DNA from: Gemmatimonadaceae bacterium
Lineage (GTDB): Bacteria; Gemmatimonadota; Gemmatimonadetes; Gemmatimonadales; Gemmatimonadaceae
NCBI GenBank assembly: GCA_025362035.1
Contig: JANYIN010000209.1
Location: 1-41,012 of the forward strand
DNA length: 41,012 bases
Direction: 5' to 3'
Shown piece after piece: positions 8,460-16,049 of this stretch. Position 1 is the stretch's first letter. The number at the start of each line of letters is the position of its first letter. The notes below the pieces were generated by a model that saw nothing but the letters and a program-made list of their open reading frames with translations, ran no database searches and was not told where the DNA came from. The position numbers and the translations under genes were made by a program.

Positions 8460-8486
8460 CCGGCGTGGATCAGGTGGGGTTTCAGC

Positions 8487-10196
8487 TCAGGGGACGAGGC
8501 GCGGCCGAGCAGCCAGCGGACCAGGTTCGGGTGGACGCGGCAGCTTTTCATCGCGCTGCGCCGCCAGCCAGGCGAAGCTCGCCACCACCGCCGAGTTGAA
8601 CTTCATGTCATCCGGCTGAAGACGCTCGTACACATCCTGATTCGTATGGTGGGTGAGGTTTCCGTAGTCCAGCGGATCCTGGATGAACTGGAAGCCCGGC
8701 AGCCCGACGCCGATGTACGACAGGTGGTCGGTACCGCCGGTGTTGCTGATCGTCAGCGTCCTCATGCCGACGTCCTTGAACGGGGTCATCCACGCGTCGA
8801 ATACGGGCCGCTCGGCCTCGATGCCCTGGAGATACACCCCGCGGATCTTGCCGCTTCCGTTGTCCACGTTGAAGTACGCCGCGAGCTTGCCGTGTTCGTC
8901 GGTGGGATGGAATCCCAGCGTGTCCCGCGCGCCGAAGTGCTGCTTCACGTACGCGAGGGAGCCGAGCAGTCCCTCTTCTTCTCCTGTCCACAGGGCGATG
9001 CGGATGGTTCTCCGTGGATTGAGACCAAGCGACTTGATGAGGCGCATCGCTTCGAGCATGACGCCGGAACCTGCGCCGTTGTCGGTCGCGCCGGTGCCCG
9101 AGTGCCACGAATCGAAGTGTGCGCCGATCATCACGACTTCGTCCCTCAGTTGCGGATCGGTGCCGGGAATTTCGCCGATGATGTTGAACGACGAAGTGTT
9201 CTCCGGATAGAACCGGTTCCGCATGTCCAGCTGGAGCGTCACTGGAATCTTTCTTTCCATCATGCGGCCGATGCGACCGTAGGACTCCTGCGCGACGTGC
9301 ACGGTGGGCACGCGCGGCGCGCCCTTGGCACGCGACGCACCGTTGTTTGTGCCGATGTCGCCGCCGTTATGGTTGGCGTCCGCGAGCATGATCGCCGCCA
9401 CGCCCTGCTGCTCGAGCCATCGGAGGGTGGTCGTGTCAGCAATGGAAACGCCACCGCCGCGGCCGCCGCGGCCACCAAGCGGAACGCCGGTGCGCGCCGC
9501 GAGCGAAACCGCAGCGGTGGAGTCGCGAAGGTGCTGCGTCTCACAGACTGCCGACAGCACGGGCGCCGGCCCGCCGCCACCACGACCACCGCGGCCCCCC
9601 CCAGGAGCCGCCGGCGGCGCATCCGCCAATATCGCCAGCGCGGAGTCGGACAAGCGTGTCGCGGAGGGAGTGAACGCATTCACCGGACGGCTCAGCGGCG
9701 CCGTCAGCATGAGAAACGCGTGCTTCAGCCTGCCCGCATATTTCTCCTTCAACTCGTCGGAGCACCCCGCCTGGACGAGCACCGGTTGTCCGGTGACAGT
9801 CCCCTTGGTGCCCGCGGACCACGCCTGCGGCACCGCTTGCACGATGAAGGGAACGGCACCCTTCGCGTTGAAGGCGAAGTACTCACTCTCCCATCCGAGT
9901 CCGGCCGGCGTATCCCACTTCTCCTGGTGAACGTTCGCGAGACCCCAGCGCTTCATCTCCGTCATGGCCCAATTGCCGGCGCGCGCCGCATTCGGCGACC
10001 AGGTCAGACGCGGTCCATAGACGTCGGAGAGCCAGCTCATGATGTCCATGACCTGTCCCCGGCTCGCTTCTTCAGACTTGATGCGCTCTACTGTCGCGAG
10101 ATCGACCTTCTCCTGCGCGGCGATCGGCGGCGTGATACCGAACAGCGCCGCGACCAGCAGCGCGCGACAGTGTCTCTCGAAGTTCAAGCGTGGCAT
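8487..10196 (-). CDS. Secreted M28 family zinc peptidase (carboxypeptidase Q-like)
   Basis: A 569-residue protein. Residues ~1-26 form a signal peptide (LLVAALFGITPPIAAQ). A PA-like insert precedes the catalytic domain. All M28 zinc-site elements are visible: GAHFDSWHSG (HxD), GATDNGAGSG (bridging Asp), LWTGEEEGLLGS (catalytic and metal Glu), FNVDNGSG (Asp) and LTHHTNQD (His). It should act as a periplasmic or extracellular exopeptidase on small peptides. Two glycine/arginine-rich tracts, AAPGGGRGGRGGGGP and PLGGRGGRGGGV, sit in the PA-like part and are unusual for the family. ATG 10196 was chosen because it starts the signal peptide; the frame is open to 10490 without protein-like sequence. 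It lies 115 bases downstream of the TonB-dependent receptor on the same strand, so co-transcription is possible. Confidence 0.88.
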   Translation of the reverse strand: MPRLNFERHCRALLVAALFGITPPIAAQEKVDLATVERIKSEEASRGQVMDIMSWLSDVYGPRLTWSPNAARAGNWAMTEMKRWGLANVHQEKWDTPAGLGWESEYFAFNAKGAVPFIVQAVPQAWSAGTKGTVTGQPVLVQAGCSDELKEKYAGRLKHAFLMLTAPLSRPVNAFTPSATRLSDSALAILADAPPAAPGGGRGGRGGGGPAPVLSAVCETQHLRDSTAAVSLAARTGVPLGGRGGRGGGVSIADTTTLRWLEQQGVAAIMLADANHNGGDIGTNNGASRAKGAPRVPTVHVAQESYGRIGRMMERKIPVTLQLDMRNRFYPENTSSFNIIGEIPGTDPQLRDEVVMIGAHFDSWHSGTGATDNGAGSGVMLEAMRLIKSLGLNPRRTIRIALWTGEEEGLLGSLAYVKQHFGARDTLGFHPTDEHGKLAAYFNVDNGSGKIRGVYLQGIEAERPVFDAWMTPFKDVGMRTLTISNTGGTDHLSYIGVGLPGFQFIQDPLDYGNLTHHTNQDVYERLQPDDMKFNSAVVASFAWLAAQRDEKLPRPPEPGPLAARPRLVP

Positions 10197-10311
10197 GGCG
10201 GCGCTGAAGGGATGTTGGTGCTGTGATTCCACACTGGCGAGTACGGACAGAGTGGGTATGACGTTGCGTTCCAGGCCGTGAATTGCTCGCCGACGGCGGC
10301 ATAAGTCACAT

Positions 10312-13098
10312 CTAGTACCCGACCGATACCTTCGTATAGATGAACCGCCCGTTGAAGCCGAACGGCGAGATTCCGGCGTACGGAAAGACGCCGAAGTTGG
10401 AGGTTCCGCCGTTTTCAGTGCCCGGCGTGACGCTGCCGTCGTTGTTGTTGCGATCGGGATAGACGTCGAAGACGTTGTCCGCCCCCACACTCACCGCGTA
10501 GCGCCGAATTTTGTACGTCAGGCTGAGGTCCGTGATCCATTTCGCCGAGAAGGTCTGGTCGAGCGGACCGAACGCGTTTGACGGAGCGGTTCCGAATGAC
10601 GTGACTTCACCGAACCGCTGGCCGCGCAGCAGTACTCCCAGCCCGCCAACGTTGTAGTTGCCCGTGAGAATCAGGGTGTTCTCCGGATTCCCCATCTCGA
10701 TGCGGGCCTGTTCGACGCGGTCGAAGAGTGAGCTTTTCAGCCCGGAAAGGTTCGTTGGAAGCGTGTCCACGCGCGTCACGCGCGTCCGATTGTGGTTGTA
10801 CGCCGCGCTGAGCTGCAGCACGCTGCTGCTGGACACGGTCAGACCGTAATTGAGGATTGCGTCGTATCCGTGCGTCTTGGTGTCGATCGCGTTCGTGAAG
10901 TAGCGGCCGCCCTGCACGCCGGTGATTCCGATGCTCGCGAGCGCCGCCGACGCTGCGGCTCCCGTGAAATTGTTGGAGAGGACGATCCGGTCGGCGATCT
11001 CGATGTAGTAGTAGTCCACGGTCAGCGAGAGGCTTCTGATGGGTTCCGCGGCGAAACCGACGCCGTAGTTGTGCGATTTCTCGGCCTTCAGGGGACTCGC
11101 GCCGAGCGCTCCCGCCTCCGGCGAGCTGGCCGGAAAGGTCTTGATGTCGAACGGCACCCCCCCAACGAAGTTCGTGGCGGTCGAGGAGAAGTACTCCTGC
11201 ATCAGCGAGGGGGCGCGGAAACCCGTGCTGACCGCGCCGCGCAGCGCCAGGCCGGGCACCAGCTGATAGCGGGCAGACAACTTCCCGGTAGTCGTCGAGC
11301 CGAAGTCGCTGTAGTGCTCGTACCGGCCCGCCACGTCTACGAGCAACGCCGGGGTCAGGTCGGAAGAGAAGTCTGTGTAGAACGCCGCGTTGTTGCGGGA
11401 GTTCGACCCTGCATCGCCCTTCTTTGCGCCGCTGTCACCCTTGAAGCCTGGAAACACCTGCGAGCCAGGCGCAGCCGCACGTGTGGTCGGCGCTCCGTTC
11501 GCATCGAGGACCTTGAATCCGCCGTTGCGCCACGAGTCGTACTCTCCCGCCGCGATCTCGTAGGTGTCCGCCCTGAATTCGGCGCCGGCCGCGACGTTCA
11601 CGGGAAACGGCAGTGCCGCGCCGAGATCGCGGTTCACGTCCAGGCTGGTGGTGCTCTGGTGGAATTTCAGTTTGCCGGCATCGAATTGAATGGGTGAGGA
11701 CGGACCCAGCGAGGCGTTGGCGGTGTTCTTGATCGTGAAGCCGAATTGGTCGCTTCCGTAGACGGAGCCGAGATCGTAGTTCCATCCGTCCATCTTGCCC
11801 TTCAACCCGACCGCCGCGGAGCCGTCGTAGATGTCCGATGCGATGAGCGGAAGGAACCCGTTCGGATAGAGATTGCGCAGGGTACGGTCGTCCAACGGGC
11901 GCCGCCAGAAGCCGGCGGACTCGCCGTGGCGTTTGCTCAATCCGCCGAAGCTGTAGAAGTCGGCGGACCCCAAGGCCGTGCCGCCGTTCCAGAAGCCCTG
12001 GAGATCGTGCGTGGAGGCATCCCCCTGCCGATGATCAATGCGGCCGGGCGTCGGAAGTCCCGGCTGCGTTTCGCGCGAGTCGCCGGCGAAATACTGCTGA
12101 CGCAGATCGGGGAGTGTCCGGTTGGTATTGCCGCGATCGCGCAGCTCTCCAGAGAGGTGCAGGAAGCTGCTCTCGCCGGAGGTCCAGCCATAGTCGAGCG
12201 CCGACTGCAGCACCTTTCCGTCGTGCGCCGCGATCTCGCCGACCTGACCAGGGAATGGCGTGAGATTGTCGGCGCGATTGTACGTCGTGACGTCTTCGCC
12301 AACGGTGGTACGAGCTTCGCCGTTCGCACCCTGCTTGAGGACGATGTTCACCACCCCGGCGATCGCGTCGGAGCCGTACTGCGCCGCGGCGCCGTCTCGG
12401 AGGATTTCGATGTGATCGATCATGCTCGATGGAATGGCATTGAGATCCACCGGCGCCGAGCCGCGACCGACGAATCCATTCACGTTCACGAGGGCGCTGT
12501 TGTGGCGTCGCTTGCCGTTTACGAGCACCAGTGTCTGATCGGGTGCGAGTCCACGCAGCGTCGCTGGACGGACGTGGTCTGTACCGTCACCGATGGACGT
12601 GCGCGGAAAATTGAAGCTCGGCGCCACGGCCTGGATCATCTGGGCCGTTTCCGTTCGTCCGGTCGCCTTGATTTCAGCGGCCGAGAGCACGTCGATTGGC
12701 GCGGGGGCGTCGATGACCGACCGTGCTTCGCCGCGCGTGCCGAGCGTGGAAATCACTTCGAGCGTGGCAATGCTCTTGTCGAGCGAGAAGTTCACCGTCG
12801 CCATGCCGCCGGCGGTGACCGACACCGAATCGCGCGACGCCGCAAAGCCGACCGCGCGCGCGCGAATCTCGTAGCGACCCGTGGGCACGTTGAGACGATA
12901 CGTGCCGTCTGGGCGGGTCTGGGCGCCACGGCCGGCTCCCGAGACGACCACCGATGCGCCGGCGACCGCTTCACCGTTGGCCGTCACGCGACCGGAAATC
13001 GAGCCGGTCGCGCCCTGGGCCAGCAGCGCGGAGGGGAGCAGGACGAGCGCCGCCGCGCACCAAAGCGCGCGGGCAAATGACGTGGTGACGTCTGGCAT
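10312..13098 (-). CDS. TonB-dependent outer-membrane receptor with carboxypeptidase-regulatory-like N-terminal domain
   Basis: A 928-residue receptor. A signal peptide (LWCAAALVLLPSALLAQ, to residue ~28) leads to a carboxypeptidase-D regulatory-like beta-sandwich (GSISGRVTANGEAVAGASV, residues ~31-105). A plug domain follows with GLAPDQTLVLVNGKRRHNSA and DHIEILRDGAAAQYGSDAIA, then a 22-strand-type barrel ending in a C-terminal FIYTKVSVGY aromatic strand. It should import an undetermined ligand across the outer membrane with TonB/ExbBD energy. ATG 13098 is preceded by GGAGA at 8 bases; a further in-frame ATG at 13149 is less likely. It belongs to the non-SusC receptor group and has no SusD partner next to it. 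The M28 peptidase downstream suggests peptide substrates, which is inference. Confidence 0.88.
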   Translation of the reverse strand: MPDVTTSFARALWCAAALVLLPSALLAQGATGSISGRVTANGEAVAGASVVVSGAGRGAQTRPDGTYRLNVPTGRYEIRARAVGFAASRDSVSVTAGGMATVNFSLDKSIATLEVISTLGTRGEARSVIDAPAPIDVLSAAEIKATGRTETAQMIQAVAPSFNFPRTSIGDGTDHVRPATLRGLAPDQTLVLVNGKRRHNSALVNVNGFVGRGSAPVDLNAIPSSMIDHIEILRDGAAAQYGSDAIAGVVNIVLKQGANGEARTTVGEDVTTYNRADNLTPFPGQVGEIAAHDGKVLQSALDYGWTSGESSFLHLSGELRDRGNTNRTLPDLRQQYFAGDSRETQPGLPTPGRIDHRQGDASTHDLQGFWNGGTALGSADFYSFGGLSKRHGESAGFWRRPLDDRTLRNLYPNGFLPLIASDIYDGSAAVGLKGKMDGWNYDLGSVYGSDQFGFTIKNTANASLGPSSPIQFDAGKLKFHQSTTSLDVNRDLGAALPFPVNVAAGAEFRADTYEIAAGEYDSWRNGGFKVLDANGAPTTRAAAPGSQVFPGFKGDSGAKKGDAGSNSRNNAAFYTDFSSDLTPALLVDVAGRYEHYSDFGSTTTGKLSARYQLVPGLALRGAVSTGFRAPSLMQEYFSSTATNFVGGVPFDIKTFPASSPEAGALGASPLKAEKSHNYGVGFAAEPIRSLSLTVDYYYIEIADRIVLSNNFTGAAASAALASIGITGVQGGRYFTNAIDTKTHGYDAILNYGLTVSSSSVLQLSAAYNHNRTRVTRVDTLPTNLSGLKSSLFDRVEQARIEMGNPENTLILTGNYNVGGLGVLLRGQRFGEVTSFGTAPSNAFGPLDQTFSAKWITDLSLTYKIRRYAVSVGADNVFDVYPDRNNNDGSVTPGTENGGTSNFGVFPYAGISPFGFNGRFIYTKVSVGY

Positions 13099-13190
13099 AC
13101 ACGTTCTCCAGGTGGTGGGGACCTGTTCGATCAACACTGCCGATGTCACGAACGCACCCCGCGAAGCGCCGCGGCGTCACGTTCGAGGCA

Positions 13191-13202
13191 CTGCTGCAGC
13201 AG
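13191..13202. repeat. 12-base perfect palindrome between the kinase and receptor genes
   Basis: CTGCTGCAGCAG lies just past the end of the kinase gene, in the 108-base gap before the TonB-dependent receptor. It is a candidate regulatory dyad for the receptor, but it is short and GC-rich and may occur by chance. Confidence 0.25.
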
Positions 13203-13206
13203 AGCC

Positions 13207-14997
13207 TTACCCAGGATTTGTCGTGCCCACTATCCGTCCAGCGTCGCTGACGATGGGGAGCGTGAACCGAAAGGTCGTGCCCGTGCCGGGCGCGCTCACG
13301 ATTTCCACGCTCCCGCCGTGTTTGGCGACGATCCCTTTCACGATGAACAGGCCGAGCCCGGCGCCCGCGCGCGAGGACTGTGTCGCCTGCCAGAATCGAT
13401 CGAACAGATGCGGCAGATGCTCCGCGGCAATTCCAGCGCCGTTATCGGTAATCTCGAATACGACATGGTCGCCACGTCGAGTGCCAAGCACGGACACGGA
13501 GCCCCCGCTGGGCGTGAACTTGACCGCGTTCCCTACCAGGTTTGAAAACACCTGACCGATCCGACTTCGGTCAGCGGCCACCGGCGCGTCGGGTCCGGTC
13601 CACGCGTGCACGAAGGTGAGCCCCTTCGCCAGCACGATCGGCTCCTGCTCCAGCACCGCGTCGTTCAACAGCAGCTCCGCGCTAGCGGGCGCATGCTCGA
13701 CCGCCAGCGTGCCCGCATCGATGCGCGACACGTCGAGCAGGTCCTGGATGAGCGCGTTCCCGCGCCTCGTCGCACGCCGAATGATCTCCAGCTGCGGAAT
13801 GATCGGCACCTCGCCGCTGCTGGGTGTGGCAAGGACGTCCAGGAGAAAGGAGGCGCTCATCTGGATCGTGTTCAACGGGTTTCGCAAATCGTGCGAGACG
13901 ATGGCCAGCACGTCGTCGCGCGCGCGGGTGGCCCGTTGCGCTTCGCCGTACAACAGGGCGTTGTCCACCGCCAGCGCGGCGCGGCGGGTCAGGTCCTCGA
14001 GGAGCAGCAGATCTTCCGGCGCGTGCACCCGGGATTCCGCCAGCAGGAACTGGAGCACGCCCAGCACGCGGTCCCGTGCCACGAGCGGCACCGCCACATG
14101 AAGGTACGGGCCCGACGAACGGAGCGCCGCCGCGAATACCTCATCGCGCGCGACATCGGCGAGACTCGCGTCACTCGAGCGTGGAATCTCCTGTGTCGTC
14201 CGCTGCTCCATGGCCTCGATCACGGCGGCCGACGAGCATTGCACGGGCCGCGTCGCGGCATCGCCTACCGTCACGGCGGCCGCGCCATACACGGCGTGCG
14301 CGATGTCCACGCGGCACAGCTCACCTTCGTCATCGAGCAGATCGGCCGCGCAGACGTCAGCGATGCGCGGCACGGCGAGCTGCGCGAGCTCGCGCAGCAC
14401 CTGATGCGCGTCCAGCGACGACGAAAGGAGCTCCCCGGCCTCTGCCAGAAAGCGCGCGCGGCGCTCCGCCTCCCGCACAGCTTCCCCCGTGCGCGCGAGA
14501 TCCGAATAGCTGGACACGAGCAACTCCAGGATCTGCTCCTTCGTCGCGCGGATGGTGAAGGGCGTGCCGAGGAGGTCGAGCGTCACGGGTTTCGGACGGA
14601 TGGCGCGCGGCTCGCTCGCGCGCGCGAGCACCTGGCGTAGCCGCGTGAGCAACCACTCGGGCGTGTACGGTTTGGTGACGTAGTGATCGGCGCCGGCGGC
14701 CAGCCCACGCACGATCGCCAGCGGATCGCTCAGGCTCGTGAGCAGCACGATCGGCACGTCGTCCCATTCCGGGAGCGAGCGAATGCGGCGCGCCAGGTCG
14801 TAGCCGTCCATGCCGGGCATTACCACGTCGCTGAGGACGAGATCAAAGCGGTGGGTCCCGATGGCGTCGAGGGCCTGTTCCGCACTCCGCGTGACGGTCG
14901 TTGCGTAGCCAGCCTGCGTCAGAAGATCGGCGAGCGCGGCGGCCTGCGTGGCGCTGTCTTCCACGATCAGGATTCTCGCGCCGAGGCTGGCGCTCAT
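13207..14997 (-). CDS. Hybrid REC-GAF-histidine kinase, last gene of the chemosensory operon
   Basis: A 596-residue cytosolic protein. An N-terminal receiver (residues 7-125, phospho-acceptor D57 in LVLSDVVMPGMDG, K109 in VTKPY) is followed by a helical linker, a GAF-like domain (~180-350), a HisKA domain with H369 in VSHDLRNPLN, and a HATPase domain with N-box N490, DNGAGI and GAGLGLFIVKG. Having REC at the N-terminus means it can receive phosphate, probably from the CheA kinase encoded upstream, and then act as a kinase on an unknown partner. Its ATG overlaps the CheB TGA (ATGA). It occupies the place of the GGDEF response regulator in Wsp operons. No DNA-binding or output domain is present, so a downstream regulator must be encoded elsewhere. 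Confidence 0.88.
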   Translation of the reverse strand: MSASLGARILIVEDSATQAAALADLLTQAGYATTVTRSAEQALDAIGTHRFDLVLSDVVMPGMDGYDLARRIRSLPEWDDVPIVLLTSLSDPLAIVRGLAAGADHYVTKPYTPEWLLTRLRQVLARASEPRAIRPKPVTLDLLGTPFTIRATKEQILELLVSSYSDLARTGEAVREAERRARFLAEAGELLSSSLDAHQVLRELAQLAVPRIADVCAADLLDDEGELCRVDIAHAVYGAAAVTVGDAATRPVQCSSAAVIEAMEQRTTQEIPRSSDASLADVARDEVFAAALRSSGPYLHVAVPLVARDRVLGVLQFLLAESRVHAPEDLLLLEDLTRRAALAVDNALLYGEAQRATRARDDVLAIVSHDLRNPLNTIQMSASFLLDVLATPSSGEVPIIPQLEIIRRATRRGNALIQDLLDVSRIDAGTLAVEHAPASAELLLNDAVLEQEPIVLAKGLTFVHAWTGPDAPVAADRSRIGQVFSNLVGNAVKFTPSGGSVSVLGTRRGDHVVFEITDNGAGIAAEHLPHLFDRFWQATQSSRAGAGLGLFIVKGIVAKHGGSVEIVSAPGTGTTFRFTLPIVSDAGRIVGTTNPG

Positions 14998-16049
14998 TTC
15001 GCCAGCTCCATGAGTTGGCCCGCGATTTCCGACACACTCAATACTTCGGTCACCACGCCGGCGCGCACCGCCTCGCGCGGCATGCCGTAAATCACCGACG
15101 ATGCCTCGTCCTGCGCGATGACGTGGCCGCCCGCCTCATAGGCGAATCGCAGTCCGGCCACGCCGTCGTCTCCCATGCCGGTGAGAATGACGCTCACCGC
15201 CGCCGCGCCAAGCGCGGCCGAGATGGAGCGAAACAGGTAGCTCGCGGAGGGACGAAACGACCCCGTCGGCGGCGCGACGTCCAACAGGAGCCTCGGTGCA
15301 TGATCCTCGCCGAGCCGGATGCCGAGGTGCCGATCATCGGGTGCGACATACACCGTACCCGGCAGCGCGAGTTCGCCAAACGTCGCGATGCGCACGTGCA
15401 TCCGGGTGGCCCCGCCCAGCCAGTGCACGAGGCCCGGCGTGAATCCATGCGCGATGTGCTGCACGACCAGGATGGGAAGAGGGAAAGATCGCGGCAGGTC
15501 GGCGAGTATGGTCTGCAGCGCCGCGGGGCCGCCGGTGGACGCGCCGATGGCCACGAGACGCGGCGCCGCCGCGCCCCTGCTCCGCGGCGACGAGGGCCGG
15601 ACGTGCCGCATGGGGACGCTCGGGGAGCCGGCGGTGTGTCGCCGAACCACCTTCACGCCCGCCAATGCTCGCACCATGTTCACGAGGTGTCGTTGATCCG
15701 CCGCCTCCGCCGAGATGGACGGTCCTTCCGGCTTGGGCAGTACGAGCAGTGCGCCGGCGCGCGTGGCCTCCAGCGACAGCTCCACGTCGCCCACGCGCGA
15801 CGACGACGACACGATGATAATGGGCGTGGGCGTCCGCGTCATTATGTCTTGCGTGGCCAGCAGGCCGTCGAGCACCGGCATCTGGATGTCCATCGTGACG
15901 ACGTCGGGTGCAAGCCGCTCTGCCATGTCCACCGCTTCGCGGCCGTTGCGCGCCTCGCCGACCACGCGGAGATCCGGCTCCGCGGACAGCAGCGCGACGA
16001 TCAGGGCGCGGGCGGTGGCCGAGTCGTCGGCAACGAGAACGCGGATCAT
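14994..16049 (-). CDS. cheB: Chemotaxis-type protein-glutamate methylesterase CheB
   Basis: A 351-residue CheB with the standard two-domain plan. The receiver domain has D54 in VTMDIQMPVLDG. The methylesterase domain has the catalytic triad S171 (AIGASTGGP), H198 (VVQHIA) and D295 (TGMGDDGVAG). It removes methyl groups from receptor glutamates and is switched on by phosphate from CheA. The frame is open further upstream, but ATG 16049 starts the receiver cleanly and overlaps the TGA of the CheA gene by ATGA. Its own TGA overlaps the next gene in the same way. All catalytic residues are intact. Confidence 0.93.
   Translation of the reverse strand: MIRVLVADDSATARALIVALLSAEPDLRVVGEARNGREAVDMAERLAPDVVTMDIQMPVLDGLLATQDIMTRTPTPIIIVSSSSRVGDVELSLEATRAGALLVLPKPEGPSISAEAADQRHLVNMVRALAGVKVVRRHTAGSPSVPMRHVRPSSPRSRGAAAPRLVAIGASTGGPAALQTILADLPRSFPLPILVVQHIAHGFTPGLVHWLGGATRMHVRIATFGELALPGTVYVAPDDRHLGIRLGEDHAPRLLLDVAPPTGSFRPSASYLFRSISAALGAAAVSVILTGMGDDGVAGLRFAYEAGGHVIAQDEASSVIYGMPREAVRAGVVTEVLSVSEIAGQLMELAK

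Noticed and set aside
8199..10226. Rightward 675-codon open frame opposite the M28 peptidase
   Set aside because: It is the complement of a gene with an intact M28 active site, has an Arg/His/Gly-rich composition typical of a GC-rich antisense shadow, and has no domain.
11746..13080. Rightward 444-codon frame opposite the TonB-dependent receptor
   Set aside because: Antisense shadow of a clear receptor; composition is Arg/His/Gly-rich and no motif is visible.
13191..13202. CTGCTGCAGCAG as a strong operator
   Set aside because: The palindrome is perfect but short and GC-rich; chance occurrence in 41 kb of such sequence is plausible, so it is listed only with low confidence.
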